Below are positions 1 through 9,282 of a DNA stretch of 64,000 bases, piece by piece; the first letter of the stretch is position 1; every line of letters starts with the position of its first letter. The position numbers and the translations under genes were made by a program. The DNA lies in NCBI RefSeq assembly GCF_009363615.1, contig NZ_CP045385.1, forward strand, positions 496,001 to 560,000, in the 5' to 3' direction. Source of the stretch: Ruegeria sp. THAF33. Its GTDB lineage: Bacteria; Pseudomonadota; Alphaproteobacteria; Rhodobacterales; Rhodobacteraceae. The notes beneath the pieces are model-generated. The model worked only from the letters and a program-made list of their open reading frames with translations, did no database searches and had not been told where the DNA came from.

Positions 1-144
1 CGTCTTGTGTCACGGCTTGACCAGCTGGCCACGGATGTGCGCGCAGCCGACCTGAAGGCGCCGACGCTGTTTATCATTGGCAAGGTGGTTTCGCTTTATG
101 CCGAACGGCCTGTGGCCGAGCTTCTGGAACAGGCCCATGGCTAA
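1..144 (+). CDS. nirE: Uroporphyrinogen-III C-methyltransferase NirE, C-terminal end only
   Basis: This is the last 47 codons of a gene that begins before the window. The residues APTLFIIGKVVSL match the conserved C-terminal strand of SAM-dependent uroporphyrinogen III methyltransferases (CobA/NirE family), which make precorrin-2 for siroheme and heme d1. Because it runs straight into a heme d1 cluster, NirE is the likely form; a general CobA cannot be excluded from this fragment. The stop codon overlaps the next start (ATGGCTAA), which implies translational coupling to nirC. The product is cytoplasmic. Confidence 0.85.
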   Translation, partial: RLVSRLDQLATDVRAADLKAPTLFIIGKVVSLYAERPVAELLEQAHG

Positions 145-520
145 GCTGGGAAGACGAGATCAAGGTATTGACCCAACATGCACCGACAGGTCGCCGGGGC
201 GCTCGGGGTGGGCGGCGCGAACCTGTTTGACCATTGCGGTTCTGGCCGCGACCTCTGCTTTCGCGGCGGATGTCATCGATCCCGATACCCTGAAAAGACT
301 TGTGCATCAGGATTGCGGTTCCTGTCACGGCCTGTCCCTGAAGGGCGGTCTTGGTCCCGATCTGCGCAGTGAGACACTTGAACACTACGACGCGGATGTT
401 TTGACCAGCGTCATCCTTGACGGCATCCCCGACACCGCGATGCCCCCATGGCGGCCCTTGATCAGTGAAGAAGAGGCCGAATGGATCGCCCGTTACCTGC
501 TGGAACAGGAGGCACAATGA
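137..520 (+). CDS. nirC: NirC-like periplasmic monohaem cytochrome c (c55X)
   Basis: The product has 127 residues, with a hydrophobic signal segment at about residues 28-43 ending AFA, then a single haem motif CGSCH at 60-64 in the context CHGLSLKGGLGPDL, and a later methionine (MPPW) as likely axial ligand. This fits the NirC/c55X cytochromes of cd1 nitrite reductase clusters, proposed to pass electrons to NirS or to the final heme d1 step. The ATG at 137 was chosen because it overlaps the nirE stop. A longer frame upstream lacks a sensible ribosome site. The stop overlaps the nirF start by four bases. The 25-residue stretch before the hydrophobic core is unusually long and the start could lie further in. 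Confidence 0.85.
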   Translation: MAKLGRRDQGIDPTCTDRSPGRSGWAARTCLTIAVLAATSAFAADVIDPDTLKRLVHQDCGSCHGLSLKGGLGPDLRSETLEHYDADVLTSVILDGIPDTAMPPWRPLISEEEAEWIARYLLEQEAQ

Positions 521-1662
521 AACACTTCATTCTTGGCCTTGCAGCCACATTGATGATGACTACAGCGCAGGCTGAACCGACCGCGACAGGCGACCTTGGC
601 CTGGTCATCGAACGCGCCAAGGGCTCGGTGCTTCTTGTGGATCAGTCCGACCGTGCAGCTCTGGCCCGGATCGAGGGATTGGGTGATCTGTCGCATGCGT
701 CTTTGGTCTATTCGCCCGATGAACGGTTTGCCTATGTGTTTGGCCGCGACGGCGGGCTGACCAAGATCGACATCGTGACCCGCCAGATCGTGAACCGCGT
801 CGTGCAGGCCGGCAACGCCATCGGCGGGGCGATTTCGGACGATGGCAAGCTTGTGGCCGTGTCGAATTACGAACCCGGTGGCGTGCGCGTATTCGATGCG
901 GACACGCTTGAGATGGTCGCCGACATCCCGACCGACAGCAAAACCATCGGCCTGGTCGATGCGCCGGGTCGGCGGTTCGTTTTCACGATGTGGGACACTG
1001 GGGAGACCTGGATTGCCGATTTCGCAAAAGGCGCACTAGAAATCACCAAGATCCCGGACATGGGCAAGAACCCATATGACGCGCTGATCACTGCCAATGG
1101 CCGCACCTATATCACCGGTCTGTTTGGCGAGGACGGCCTGACCGCACTGGATCTGTGGGCCGAAACACCCGAACCGATCCGGGTTCTGCCCGATTACGGG
1201 CGCGGGCAGGAAGAAATGCCGGTCTACAAGATGCCTCATCTGGAAGGCTGGGCGCTGACGGGCCGCGAATTCGTTTTGCCCGCTGTCGGCCATCACGAGG
1301 TTCTGTGGATCGACGCCGACACTCTGACCGAAACGGGACGGACCAAAACCCACGGGCAACCGGTCTTTGCCATGGCCCGCCCCGATGGGCGGCAGGTCTG
1401 GGTGAATTTCGCCCACCCGCTGAATGACACGATTCAGGTGATCGACAGTGTCAGCAAACAGATCATCCACGAATTCAAACCCGGCCCGGCGGTATTGCAC
1501 ATGGAGTTCACGCCACGCGGGCATGAAGTCTGGATCAGCGTGCGCGATGCCAACAAGGTCATGGTCTACGACACGCACAGTTTTGAAAAACTGCGCGAGA
1601 TCGACGCGGACAGCCCGTCCGGCATCTTCTTCACCGCCCGTGCGCACAGAACGGGGCTGTAA
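517..1662 (+). CDS. nirF: Heme d1 biosynthesis protein NirF
   Basis: The protein has 381 residues: an N-terminal signal peptide (about residues 1-20, ending TAQAEP) followed by an eight-bladed cytochrome-cd1-like beta-propeller. Repeated blade patterns such as YSPDERFAYVFGRDG and ISDDGKLVAVSNYEPGG are visible. NirF acts late in heme d1 formation in the periplasm and is thought to bind a d1 precursor. The start is the ATG overlapping the nirC stop, which gives a clean signal peptide. It lies between nirC and nirDL as in other alphaproteobacterial nir operons. NirN, encoded downstream, shares the propeller fold but carries an extra cytochrome c domain that NirF lacks. Confidence 0.93.
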   Translation: MKHFILGLAATLMMTTAQAEPTATGDLGLVIERAKGSVLLVDQSDRAALARIEGLGDLSHASLVYSPDERFAYVFGRDGGLTKIDIVTRQIVNRVVQAGNAIGGAISDDGKLVAVSNYEPGGVRVFDADTLEMVADIPTDSKTIGLVDAPGRRFVFTMWDTGETWIADFAKGALEITKIPDMGKNPYDALITANGRTYITGLFGEDGLTALDLWAETPEPIRVLPDYGRGQEEMPVYKMPHLEGWALTGREFVLPAVGHHEVLWIDADTLTETGRTKTHGQPVFAMARPDGRQVWVNFAHPLNDTIQVIDSVSKQIIHEFKPGPAVLHMEFTPRGHEVWISVRDANKVMVYDTHSFEKLREIDADSPSGIFFTARAHRTGL

Positions 1663-1665
1663 CCG

Positions 1666-2655
1666 ATGCGACATATCACGGACCCGATTGACCGCCGCCT
1701 GCTGGACGAATTTCAGCGCGACTTCCCGATCACCGAGAGACCGTTCCAGATGCTGGGCAACGCACTCGGGCTGGACGAAGCCGAAGTCATTCATCGCTTG
1801 TCCCGGATGCGCGCCACAGGCCGTATTACACGGGTTGGCGCCACCATCACGCCCGGCGCGGTGACGGCCAGCACCCTGGCTGCCGTGGCGGCTCCGGAAG
1901 ATCGGTTGGAGGAGGTCGCCGCCCTGATCGATGCCGAACCCGGGGTGAACCACAATTATCAACGCGAAGACGCTTGGAACCTGTGGTTTGTCGCGACCGG
2001 GCCGGACCGCGCGCATGTCAACGATACCCTGGCGCGGATCAGTCGATCCACCGGATTGCAGGTGCTGGACCTGCAGCTGGTACGCCCTTTCAACGTGGAT
2101 CTTGGTTTTCGCATGACTAGCGGAGCCAAAAACGTACCCAAGGCACGAAAGGTCGATGCATCCGTCATGCGCGAGGGCGATCGTTGCCTGCTACAGTCTC
2201 TGAGTTCCGGGCTATCTTTGGTCTCAGAACCCTATGCTGCGCTGGCTCGTTCGCTGAAACGGGATGTCACCGGCGTAATGGAGCGGATCGAAGCCCTGCA
2301 TGCCGCCGGAATAATCTCGCGGCTCGGCGTCATTGTGCGTCACCGGGCGCTTGGCTGGTCGGCCAATGCGATGGTGGTCTGGGACCTGCCGGCAGAACAG
2401 ATTGAAACTGCTGGGCCAGCTTTGGCCGCCTTCCCGGGGGTGACCCTGTGCTATGAGCGTAATCCGGTTCCCGATGTCTGGCCATATCGCCTGTATTCCA
2501 TGATCCACGCCCGCACACGCAAAGAAGCTTTGGATGTTCTGGCCGGTGCGATTGCATTGCCCGAATTGGCCGGAGCACGGAACAAGGTCCTGTTCTCAAC
2601 CCGCTGTTTCAAACAGACCGGCGCGCTGATTCAAGCAAAGGAGGTCGCCGCATGA
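1666..2655 (+). CDS. nirDL: Fused siroheme decarboxylase subunit NirDL
   Basis: The 329-residue product contains two AsnC/Lrp-like units in tandem: residues 1 to about 150 (NirD type) and about 165 to 329 (NirL type). Each has an N-terminal winged-helix-like part followed by an alpha/beta ligand-binding part with VNHNYQRED in the first copy and TLCYERNPVPDVWPY in the second. These proteins decarboxylate siroheme at the C12 and C18 acetates to give didecarboxysiroheme for heme d1; they are not thought to act as transcription regulators. Separate nirG and nirH genes follow at once, so all four modules are present, with D and L fused. The stop overlaps the nirG start (ATGA). Confidence 0.93.
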   Translation: MRHITDPIDRRLLDEFQRDFPITERPFQMLGNALGLDEAEVIHRLSRMRATGRITRVGATITPGAVTASTLAAVAAPEDRLEEVAALIDAEPGVNHNYQREDAWNLWFVATGPDRAHVNDTLARISRSTGLQVLDLQLVRPFNVDLGFRMTSGAKNVPKARKVDASVMREGDRCLLQSLSSGLSLVSEPYAALARSLKRDVTGVMERIEALHAAGIISRLGVIVRHRALGWSANAMVVWDLPAEQIETAGPALAAFPGVTLCYERNPVPDVWPYRLYSMIHARTRKEALDVLAGAIALPELAGARNKVLFSTRCFKQTGALIQAKEVAA

Positions 2656-3101
2656 CGCTGGACCAAACGGATCGCGCGATCCTGAATCGTATGCAAGAGG
2701 ATCTGCCGCTTACTTCGCACCCTTACGCAACCGTCGCCGCAGAGCTTGGCCTGTCCGAGGCGGAATTGCTGTCGCGTCTGAGACGTATGAAAGATGACCG
2801 CGTCATTACGCGCTTCGGTCCATTTTTCGACGCCGCGGCCATGGGTGGGGCTTTCTGCCTTTGCGCAATGGCCGTTCCAGACGAAGAATTCGAAACCGTC
2901 CTGACCAAAGTCAATGCACATCCCGAAGTGGCACATAACTATGAACGCACGCATCGGCTGAACATGTGGTTCGTGCTGGCCACCGAAACACCCGAGGGGA
3001 TCGAGGCCACCGCCGATGCCATCGAACGGGAAACGGGAGTCAATGTTCTCCGTTTCCCCAAACTTCAGGAATTTTTCATCGGCTTCCGGGTGGCGGCATG
3101 A
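2652..3101 (+). CDS. nirG: Siroheme decarboxylase subunit NirG
   Basis: The 149-residue single-unit AsnC/Lrp-fold protein has an N-terminal helix-turn-helix-like region (LDQTDRAILNRMQEDLPL) and the family's Tyr/His-containing pocket motif VAHNYERTHRLNMWFV. It works with NirDL and NirH in decarboxylation of siroheme on the heme d1 path in the cytoplasm. Start and stop both overlap neighbours by four bases (ATGA), so translation of nirDL, nirG and nirH is probably coupled. The assignment as G rather than H rests on order and on the VAHNYER type motif. Confidence 0.88.
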   Translation: MTLDQTDRAILNRMQEDLPLTSHPYATVAAELGLSEAELLSRLRRMKDDRVITRFGPFFDAAAMGGAFCLCAMAVPDEEFETVLTKVNAHPEVAHNYERTHRLNMWFVLATETPEGIEATADAIERETGVNVLRFPKLQEFFIGFRVAA

Positions 3102-3580
3102 TCGACGCAACAGACAGACAGATTATCGAGTCCCTCCAGGGGGGACTGCCGCTGGTGGCCGCACCCTATGCGCAGGTCGCTGCCGATCTGGGCCTGACCG
3201 AGGCCACCCTGCTGGACCGGCTGGCCGCGCTGAAGGCGCGCGGGGTGATCCGACGGATCGCAGCAGCCCCCAACCATTACAAGCTGGGCATGACATCGAA
3301 CGGCATGACCGTCTGGGACGTGCAGGATGACCTGATCACCGAACTGGGTGCTCATATCGGGGCACTGCCTTTCGTCACCCATTGCTATGAACGGCCCCGC
3401 GCCCTGCCCGACTGGCCCTACAACCTGTTCGCCATGGTCCACGGCAGCTCGCGCGACGAGGTCGAAGACAAACGCGGCCAGATCGCCGCGATTCTGGGAT
3501 CGGCCTGCCGCGGCAGCGATATCCTCTATTCCACGCGCATCCTGAAAAAGACCGGACTGCGCCTGAAACAGAAAGGCTGA
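3098..3580 (+). CDS. nirH: Siroheme decarboxylase subunit NirH
   Basis: The 160-residue protein belongs to the same AsnC/Lrp-fold siroheme decarboxylase family. It shows IDATDRQIIESLQGGLPLV at the N terminus, then VTHCYERPRALPDWPYNLF, the motif that in this family carries the substrate-pocket Tyr/His. The ATG at 3098 overlaps the nirG stop. An in-frame extension further upstream would only read through nirG and is rejected. nirJ starts a few bases after the stop. Confidence 0.88.
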   Translation: MIDATDRQIIESLQGGLPLVAAPYAQVAADLGLTEATLLDRLAALKARGVIRRIAAAPNHYKLGMTSNGMTVWDVQDDLITELGAHIGALPFVTHCYERPRALPDWPYNLFAMVHGSSRDEVEDKRGQIAAILGSACRGSDILYSTRILKKTGLRLKQKG

Positions 3581-3583
3581 AAC

Positions 3584-4798
3584 ATGTTCCGCCTGACCGA
3601 ATACATGCATCAGCTGGTCAAGCCGACACCGGTGCGCAAACGGCGCCCCGGCCCGGTAAAGCCGGTTGTGATCTGGAATCTGACGCGTCGCTGCAACCTG
3701 AAGTGCCGCCATTGCTACACCGTCTCGGCGGATGTGGCGTTCCCGGGTGAGCTCAGCCATGAGCAAGCCATGGTAACCCTTGAGGATCTGGGCCAGTTTC
3801 GCGTCCCGGCCCTGATCCTCTCGGGTGGGGAACCGCTGGATCGGTTCGATTTCTTCGACATTGCAAAACGCGCCCGTGATCTGGTGCCAATGCTGGCCTT
3901 GTCGACCAACGGGACCCGGATCTATGACGAAACCGCCGATATGATAGCGGATGTGGGCTTCAACTATGTCGGCATCTCGCTGGACGGGATCGGAGCGACG
4001 AATGACTGGTTTCGCGGCGTCGAGGGCGCTTTTGCGGACGCACTGCGCGGCGTGCGAGAGTGTAAAAAGCGCGGCATCAAGGTTGGCCTGCGGTTCTGCC
4101 TGACCGAAGGAACGCAACATCACTTGCCTGACTTGCTGAGCCTTTGTGATGATGAAGGTGTCGACAAGTTCTACCTGTCGCATCTTGTCTATGCGGGGCG
4201 CGGCGACAAGAACCGGGGCGAAGATGCCGCGCATCAGCGCACGCGCAAAGGCCTGGATCTGTTGCTGGAACGCGCCTGGGAAGCCGCATCGGGCGGTCGT
4301 CCGCTGGATATCGTGACCGGGAACAATGACGCTGATGCCGGATATTTCCTGAACTGGATTCGCACGCATTTCGACGCCGACAAGGCTGCACATGTGCGTG
4401 CGCACCTGGCCGCGTGGGGTGGAAACTCAAGTGGCTTGGGCGTTGCCAATATCGACAATCTCGGCCGGGTCCACCCGGACACTTACTGGTCTGACTACAC
4501 GGTGGGCAACGTAAAGACCAAATCGTTTTCTGAACTCTGGACCGGCGATGATCCGATGCTTGCGATGCTCCGCACCCGCCCACGCCCGCTGAAGGGGCGC
4601 TGCGGAGCCTGCGAACTCAAAGACGTGTGCGGCGGCAATACCCGCATCCGCGCCCTGCAATTGACCGGTGATCCCTGGGCCGAGGATCCGGCCTGTTACC
4701 TGTCCAACCAGGAAATCGGTGTGGATGATGCAGGGGAACGCCTTCAGGTCACACCGTTTCGGGGGAAAAGCCATGATCCGGCGCATCAGTTCTTTTAA
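3584..4798 (+). CDS. nirJ: Radical SAM heme d1 synthase NirJ
   Basis: The protein has 404 residues. The radical SAM cluster motif is CNLKCRHC (Cys37, Cys41, Cys44), followed by the GGEP SAM-binding motif (LSGGEPL) and a C-terminal Cys-rich SPASM-type region including [12 protein letters not shown]. NirJ removes the propionate chains from didecarboxysiroheme to introduce the oxo groups of heme d1. It sits after nirH in the expected order, and its 3' end overlaps the nirN start by 26 bases. It is cytoplasmic and oxygen-sensitive by family. Confidence 0.94.
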   Translation: MFRLTEYMHQLVKPTPVRKRRPGPVKPVVIWNLTRRCNLKCRHCYTVSADVAFPGELSHEQAMVTLEDLGQFRVPALILSGGEPLDRFDFFDIAKRARDLVPMLALSTNGTRIYDETADMIADVGFNYVGISLDGIGATNDWFRGVEGAFADALRGVRECKKRGIKVGLRFCLTEGTQHHLPDLLSLCDDEGVDKFYLSHLVYAGRGDKNRGEDAAHQRTRKGLDLLLERAWEAASGGRPLDIVTGNNDADAGYFLNWIRTHFDADKAAHVRAHLAAWGGNSSGLGVANIDNLGRVHPDTYWSDYTVGNVKTKSFSELWTGDDPMLAMLRTRPRPLKGRCGACELKDVCGGNTRIRALQLTGDPWAEDPACYLSNQEIGVDDAGERLQVTPFRGKSHDPAHQFF

Positions 4799-6326
4799 GA
4801 CACTCACATTCGGTACGTTGTGCTCGGTGTTGCTGGCGGGCACCGCCTGGGCAGATGCCCATTCGGATTACGCCGAACATTGCGCCTCATGCCACGGCGA
4901 GAACCGTCTGGGCGGGGTTGGCCCCGCGCTGATCCCTGAAACGCTCAAACGCATGCGGGGTCCCCGGGTTGCTGCGGTAATCGCGGAAGGGCGCGCGGCG
5001 ACACAAATGCCGGCCTTCTCGCACGAGCTGGATGCTCTGCAAATCGAAGAGCTGGCCGGTTGGTTGAAATCGCCGTTGGAATCCGACCCCGAATGGGGCG
5101 AGGCCCAGATATTGGCCAGCCGGACGCTGGACGAGGAATATGTACCGGTGGATGCGCCTGTCTGGGACAGCGACCCGATGAACATTACGCTGGTGGTGGA
5201 AACCGGAGATCACCATGTCAGCGTTCTGGACGGTGACACGTTCGAGGTTCTGGACCGGTTCGAAACCCCCTTCGCCGTGCATGGCGGCCCCAAGTTCAGC
5301 CCGGATGGGCGGTATGTCTTCATCATGTCGCGCGATGGCTGGGTCCAGAAGTACGACATCTGGGCGCTGAAACAGGTGGGCCGTGTGCGTGCCGGCCTGA
5401 ACAGCCGCAACATCGCCATGTCGGGCGATGGCAAATGGGTGGCCGTGGCGAATTACCTGCCCAACAGCCTGACGGTGTTGTCCACCGAAGACCTTTCCGT
5501 CGCAAAGGTCATCGAGGTCAAAAGCAAGAAGGGCCTGCCCAGCCGCGTTTCTGCCGTCTACCAGGCCCCGCCGCGGGAAAGCTTTGTTTTGGCGCTGAAG
5601 GATGTACCCGAGATTTGGGAAGTGTTCTACGGCGCCAATCCCCCGCAATCCGGGCTTGGTCATGATTTCCGCATCGAAGGTCAGTTCAAGAACCCTGATC
5701 CTTTCCCTGTGCGCAAGATCACCACGGCTGACTATCTGGACGATTTCTTTTTCGACCAGAGTTATGAATATGTCATGGGGGCGTCCCGCGATGGCAAGGG
5801 CGGGCAAGTGATTGATCTGGTGATCGGGCACAAGGTGGCCGATCTGGATTTGCCCGGAATGCCGCATCTGGGCTCGGGGATCACATGGAAACACGGCGAT
5901 ACGACCGTGATGGCCACGCCGCACCTGACAGACGGCGCCGTGTCGGTGATCGACATGCAAAGCTGGGAAACCGTCAAACGGATCAAGACCGAAGGCCCCG
6001 GTTTCTTCATGCGCAGCCATGAGAATTCGCCTTATGTCTGGGCAGACGTTTTCTTCGGCCCCAACAAGGACGCGATGCACGTCATCGACAAGCAAAGCCT
6101 TGAAATCGTGAAAACACTGCGCCCTGCGCCGGGCAAGACCGTGGCCCATGTCGAGTTCACCAGAGATGGCAGCCACGCGCTGGTTTCGATCTGGGAAGAT
6201 GACGGCGCGGTGATCGTCTACGACGCGCAGACGCTGGAAGAAACCCGCCGCCTGCCGATGCGCAAACCTTCGGGGAAATACAATGTCTGGAACAAGATTA
6301 CCTTCTCGGAAGGAACCAGCCACTGA
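4773..6326 (+). CDS. nirN: NirN, periplasmic c-type cytochrome / dihydro-heme d1 dehydrogenase
   Basis: The 517-residue product has a signal peptide (residues 1-27, ending AWADA), a cytochrome c domain with CASCH at 37-41 and a methionine-bearing loop (ATQMPAFS), then a cd1-type eight-bladed propeller with blades such as [15 protein letters not shown] and [13 protein letters not shown]. It resembles NirS in architecture and is the enzyme described as introducing the last double bond of heme d1. NirN was preferred over NirS because of its shorter cytochrome part, its low-complexity links and its place after nirJ. The start at 4773 gives a proper signal sequence and overlaps nirJ. Confidence 0.9.
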   Translation: MIRRISSFKTLTFGTLCSVLLAGTAWADAHSDYAEHCASCHGENRLGGVGPALIPETLKRMRGPRVAAVIAEGRAATQMPAFSHELDALQIEELAGWLKSPLESDPEWGEAQILASRTLDEEYVPVDAPVWDSDPMNITLVVETGDHHVSVLDGDTFEVLDRFETPFAVHGGPKFSPDGRYVFIMSRDGWVQKYDIWALKQVGRVRAGLNSRNIAMSGDGKWVAVANYLPNSLTVLSTEDLSVAKVIEVKSKKGLPSRVSAVYQAPPRESFVLALKDVPEIWEVFYGANPPQSGLGHDFRIEGQFKNPDPFPVRKITTADYLDDFFFDQSYEYVMGASRDGKGGQVIDLVIGHKVADLDLPGMPHLGSGITWKHGDTTVMATPHLTDGAVSVIDMQSWETVKRIKTEGPGFFMRSHENSPYVWADVFFGPNKDAMHVIDKQSLEIVKTLRPAPGKTVAHVEFTRDGSHALVSIWEDDGAVIVYDAQTLEETRRLPMRKPSGKYNVWNKITFSEGTSH

Positions 6327-6546
6327 GGGGAAATGGCCAGTTTGGAAACTGGCCATTCTGCTGTATCCGGCCACGGCGTTGACCGTGGCCATCAACCTGT
6401 TTTTGCTCGGGCTTATCCTGCACAGCGTCGGGTTCGGCGCAATTGAACCGGTGCCGGCGATCCTCTGGTCGATTCCGCTGGGCATTCCTGCGGCATGGCT
6501 GGCCGGTCGGTGGCTGCGCGGATTGATGGACGAGGCCGACGGGTAG
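6283..6546 (+). CDS. Small two-helix membrane protein at end of nir operon
   Basis: This 87-residue protein begins inside nirN in another frame, 43 bases before its stop, with a GGGGA ribosome site 6 bases before the ATG. Two hydrophobic spans are visible, about residues 22-44 (LAILLYPATALTVAINLFLL) and 58-76, with a basic loop after the second. I do not recognise the family. Its place at the end of the heme d1 operon suggests a membrane-linked role in nitrite reduction, but this is inference only. The long overlap with nirN and the good ribosome site argue that it is real. Confidence 0.65.
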   Translation: MSGTRLPSRKEPATEGKWPVWKLAILLYPATALTVAINLFLLGLILHSVGFGAIEPVPAILWSIPLGIPAAWLAGRWLRGLMDEADG

Positions 6547-6564
6547 GTGCAAATTTTCAGACAC

Positions 6565-6578
6565 CTGACCTAAGTCAA
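6565..6578. promoter_or_regulatory. FNR/NnrR-type box upstream of nosC
   Basis: CTGACCTAAGTCAA reads on the other strand as TTGACTTAGGTCAG, one base from the symmetrical TTGAC-N4-GTCAA form bound by Nnr/Dnr/FNR regulators. It lies 57 bases before nosC in the only gap between the nir and nos operons, so it probably controls the nos operon in response to NO or low oxygen. Confidence 0.65.
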
Positions 6579-6635
6579 GTCTTCGCCTGGAAGAATTCCC
6601 TAAGTTTTTGAAAAGAACGCCGAGCTGGATTCTCA

Positions 6636-7100
6636 ATGCCTACCGTCCGCCCCCCGCATAGCCTGTTTGATCGCGTGTCCCGCGCGGTGTGCGGTTTGGT
6701 GGGTATTTTCCTGTTGCTTTTGCAGATGCTTGGCCCGGTGCTGGCGAGTCCCGGGGACAGCATGTGGATCGAGATCTGCTCGGAGGCAGGGGCGGTCTGG
6801 GTTGAAGTGGACCTTGAGGAAGGCACTGATGACCCGACCGCGCCTTGCCCGAAATGCGCCGATTGCGCGCTGTGCGCGGTGACAACGGCAGCCCCGCTGC
6901 CGGATCTGCCGCTGCTGATGCAGTCCGAGAATGCAGGGATAGTACCCGCTGCAATCGGGGATCTGTGCATTTTGTACAACTCAAGGCGACTGTGGCCCGA
7001 AACCCGAGGGCCCCCGTTCGCGACCCAAGAAGAATTTGAACGCGCCCTGCGCGCGTCCGTGGCGTCCACCCTAGCAATCGGAGGTGCGCCGTGGTCGTAA
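6636..7100 (+). CDS. nosC: NosC, CXXCXXCXXC-containing protein ahead of nosR
   Basis: The 154-residue protein has a hydrophobic N-terminal segment (about residues 17-37) and then an acidic stretch followed by Cys71, Cys74, Cys77 and Cys80 (CPKCADCALC), a likely metal-binding cluster. Alphaproteobacterial nosCRZDFYLX operons, as in Paracoccus, begin with a poorly understood gene encoding a CXXCXXC protein called NosC. Position and motif match. The stop overlaps the nosR start by ten bases. The C-terminal part has no recognisable domain. The role in copper supply or maturation is unproven. Confidence 0.75.
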   Translation: MPTVRPPHSLFDRVSRAVCGLVGIFLLLLQMLGPVLASPGDSMWIEICSEAGAVWVEVDLEEGTDDPTAPCPKCADCALCAVTTAAPLPDLPLLMQSENAGIVPAAIGDLCILYNSRRLWPETRGPPFATQEEFERALRASVASTLAIGGAPWS

Positions 7101-9268
7101 GTCGCGCAATCCATTTCCTGCTGGCTTTCACTCTGTCCTGCCTGATGGCGATCAGCGCCCATGCCGACAGCCTGGCCAGTTTCCTGCCCGACATCGAACC
7201 TGCCGATCTGGCCCCCGGCGCCGATGCCTTTGGCCCGGTGCGCGATGACGTCAAGGTCGCCCCCGTCCTGAAGGGCGGCGAGATCATTGCCTGGGCATTC
7301 CTGACCTCGGACTTTGTTGGCACGACAGGTTATTCCGGCAAACCGATCCACGTCGTTGCCGCCATCGACAACGACGCTGTGTTGACCGGAGTGCAACTGG
7401 TCAAGCACTCGGAACCCATCGTGCTGATCGGCATCCCCAATTCCCGCATGGTTGAATTGACCGAAGGCTATGCGGGCCTTGACCTGAAGGTTGAAGCCGA
7501 AACCGGGGGTGAGGGGCACGACCTCGACATCATCTCGGGCGCGACGGTCACGATCATGGTGATCGACGACAGCCTTGTGCGTGGCGGTATCAAGGTGGCG
7601 CGCGCATTGGGTCTGGGCGGCCTGTCACCGTTGCAGGCCGACGGGCCAAGGCGCGAAGTCGATATGGCGCAGAATGCGGTCCATGACTGGTCGACCCTTT
7701 CGGGTGACGGCTCGATCCGTCGGCTGACGCTGGATGTCGGGCAGGTCAATGCCGCCTTCGAGGCCACCGGAGACCAGCGCGCGATCAAGCGCCCGGAACC
7801 GGGCGAACCGGATCACACTTTCATCGACATGCATATGGCGCTTGTCTCGGTTCCGTCGATCGGCAAGTCACTGCTGGGCGACGCCGAGTACCAGAACCTC
7901 GTGAACTGGTTGGACGAGGGCGAACAGGCCATTCTGGTGCTGGGGCGCGGTGCCTACAGCTTCAAGGGGTCAGGCTATGTGCGCGGCGGGATTTTCGATC
8001 GGATCCAGTTGATCCAGGGCGACAACTCGGTCCGTTTTTTCGACAAACAGCAAGTACGCCTTGGCAAGGTTGCAGCCCCGGATGCACCCAGTTTCACGGA
8101 GCTGGACATCTTCAAGATCCCCGCCGATGCCGAGTTCGAACCGACCGAGCCGTTCCGCCTGCAACTGCTGGTACAGCGTGCCGTGGGTGCTGTTGAGAAA
8201 ACCTTTCTGACATTCGATCTGGGCTACAAACTGCCCGACCGTTACCTGCTGCCGGTTGCAACCCCAAAGGTTGTTGAGGATGCGACCGGCGAAGCCGCCG
8301 CCAAGGCTGCCCTGTGGCAGCGCATCTGGAAGGATCGCACCGTCGAAATCGCCGTTCTTGGCGTCATGCTGCTGGTCCTGACCGCGACGTTCTTCTTCCA
8401 GTTCCACGCGACGATGAATGCGCGGGTCTTCTACTGGTTCCGCATCGGCTACCTGACAATGACCCTGTTTTTCATCGGCTGGTACGCCAACGCGCAGCTG
8501 AGCGTGGTGAACCTGATGGCACTGGCGGGCAGCCTGCGCACAGGATTCTCGTGGGATGCGTTCCTGCTGGACCCGCTGGTGTTCATCCAATGGTTCGCCG
8601 TCGCCGCCGCGCTGTTGTTCTGGGGTCGCGGGGCCTATTGCGGATGGCTGTGCCCGTTCGGCGCGTTGCAGGAATTGACCAACAAGGTCGCGCGCGCCCT
8701 GAAAGTGCCGCAATGGACGCTGCCCTGGGGTCTGAACGAACGCCTGTGGCCCGCGAAATACATGATCTTTCTGGGTCTTTTCGGGCTCAGCTTCATCTCG
8801 ATCCCGTTGGCCGAGAAATATGCCGAGGTCGAGCCGTTCAAAACGGCGATCATTCTGAAATTCATGCGCGACTGGCCTTTCGTGGTCTTTGCGCTGGCCC
8901 TGCTGGGGATCGGGCTGTTCATCGAACGGTTCTATTGCCGCTATCTCTGTCCGCTGGGCGGAGCACTGGCGATCCCTGCCCGTATTCGCATGTTCGACTG
9001 GCTGCGCCGCTACAAGGATTGCGGCACGCCCTGTCAGACCTGTGCCAATGAATGCCCCGTTCAGGCGATCCACCCCACCGGTGAGATCAATCCGAACGAG
9101 TGCGTCACCTGCCTGCATTGTCAGGTGCTCTACCAGTCCGAGGACAAATGTCCCGTCGTTATCCGCCAGCTGAAACGGCGGGCCAAGACAGGATCGGTCC
9201 AGATGAAGACCCCGCTCGGACAACCACCGGCGAACCATCCGAACGCCAAACCGCAATCCGTTTCCTAA
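7091..9268 (+). CDS. nosR: NosR, membrane flavo-iron-sulphur protein for N2O reduction
   Basis: The 725-residue protein has a signal sequence, then a periplasmic FMN-binding domain with SGATVT (covalent flavin threonine, about residues 155-160). Several transmembrane helices follow from about residue 415, with polyferredoxin-like CXXXCP motifs CGWLCP and CRYLCP. A C-terminal cytoplasmic ferredoxin-like region has [13 protein letters not shown] and CVTCLHC. NosR passes electrons to NosZ and is needed for its expression and activity; its flavin is attached by the ApbE-type NosX encoded downstream. The start is a GTG overlapping nosC, which gives the signal sequence at once. Confidence 0.96.
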   Translation: MVVSRAIHFLLAFTLSCLMAISAHADSLASFLPDIEPADLAPGADAFGPVRDDVKVAPVLKGGEIIAWAFLTSDFVGTTGYSGKPIHVVAAIDNDAVLTGVQLVKHSEPIVLIGIPNSRMVELTEGYAGLDLKVEAETGGEGHDLDIISGATVTIMVIDDSLVRGGIKVARALGLGGLSPLQADGPRREVDMAQNAVHDWSTLSGDGSIRRLTLDVGQVNAAFEATGDQRAIKRPEPGEPDHTFIDMHMALVSVPSIGKSLLGDAEYQNLVNWLDEGEQAILVLGRGAYSFKGSGYVRGGIFDRIQLIQGDNSVRFFDKQQVRLGKVAAPDAPSFTELDIFKIPADAEFEPTEPFRLQLLVQRAVGAVEKTFLTFDLGYKLPDRYLLPVATPKVVEDATGEAAAKAALWQRIWKDRTVEIAVLGVMLLVLTATFFFQFHATMNARVFYWFRIGYLTMTLFFIGWYANAQLSVVNLMALAGSLRTGFSWDAFLLDPLVFIQWFAVAAALLFWGRGAYCGWLCPFGALQELTNKVARALKVPQWTLPWGLNERLWPAKYMIFLGLFGLSFISIPLAEKYAEVEPFKTAIILKFMRDWPFVVFALALLGIGLFIERFYCRYLCPLGGALAIPARIRMFDWLRRYKDCGTPCQTCANECPVQAIHPTGEINPNECVTCLHCQVLYQSEDKCPVVIRQLKRRAKTGSVQMKTPLGQPPANHPNAKPQSVS

Positions 9269-9282
9269 AAGGAGGAACGAAC

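Noticed and set aside
4773..6326. Calling this gene nirS
   Set aside because: It starts after nirJ and has the short single cytochrome c domain of NirN. NirS is expected at the start of the operon, outside the window.
4887..6485. 532-codon minus-strand open frame
   Set aside because: It is antisense to nirN and the small membrane protein, with no domain features.
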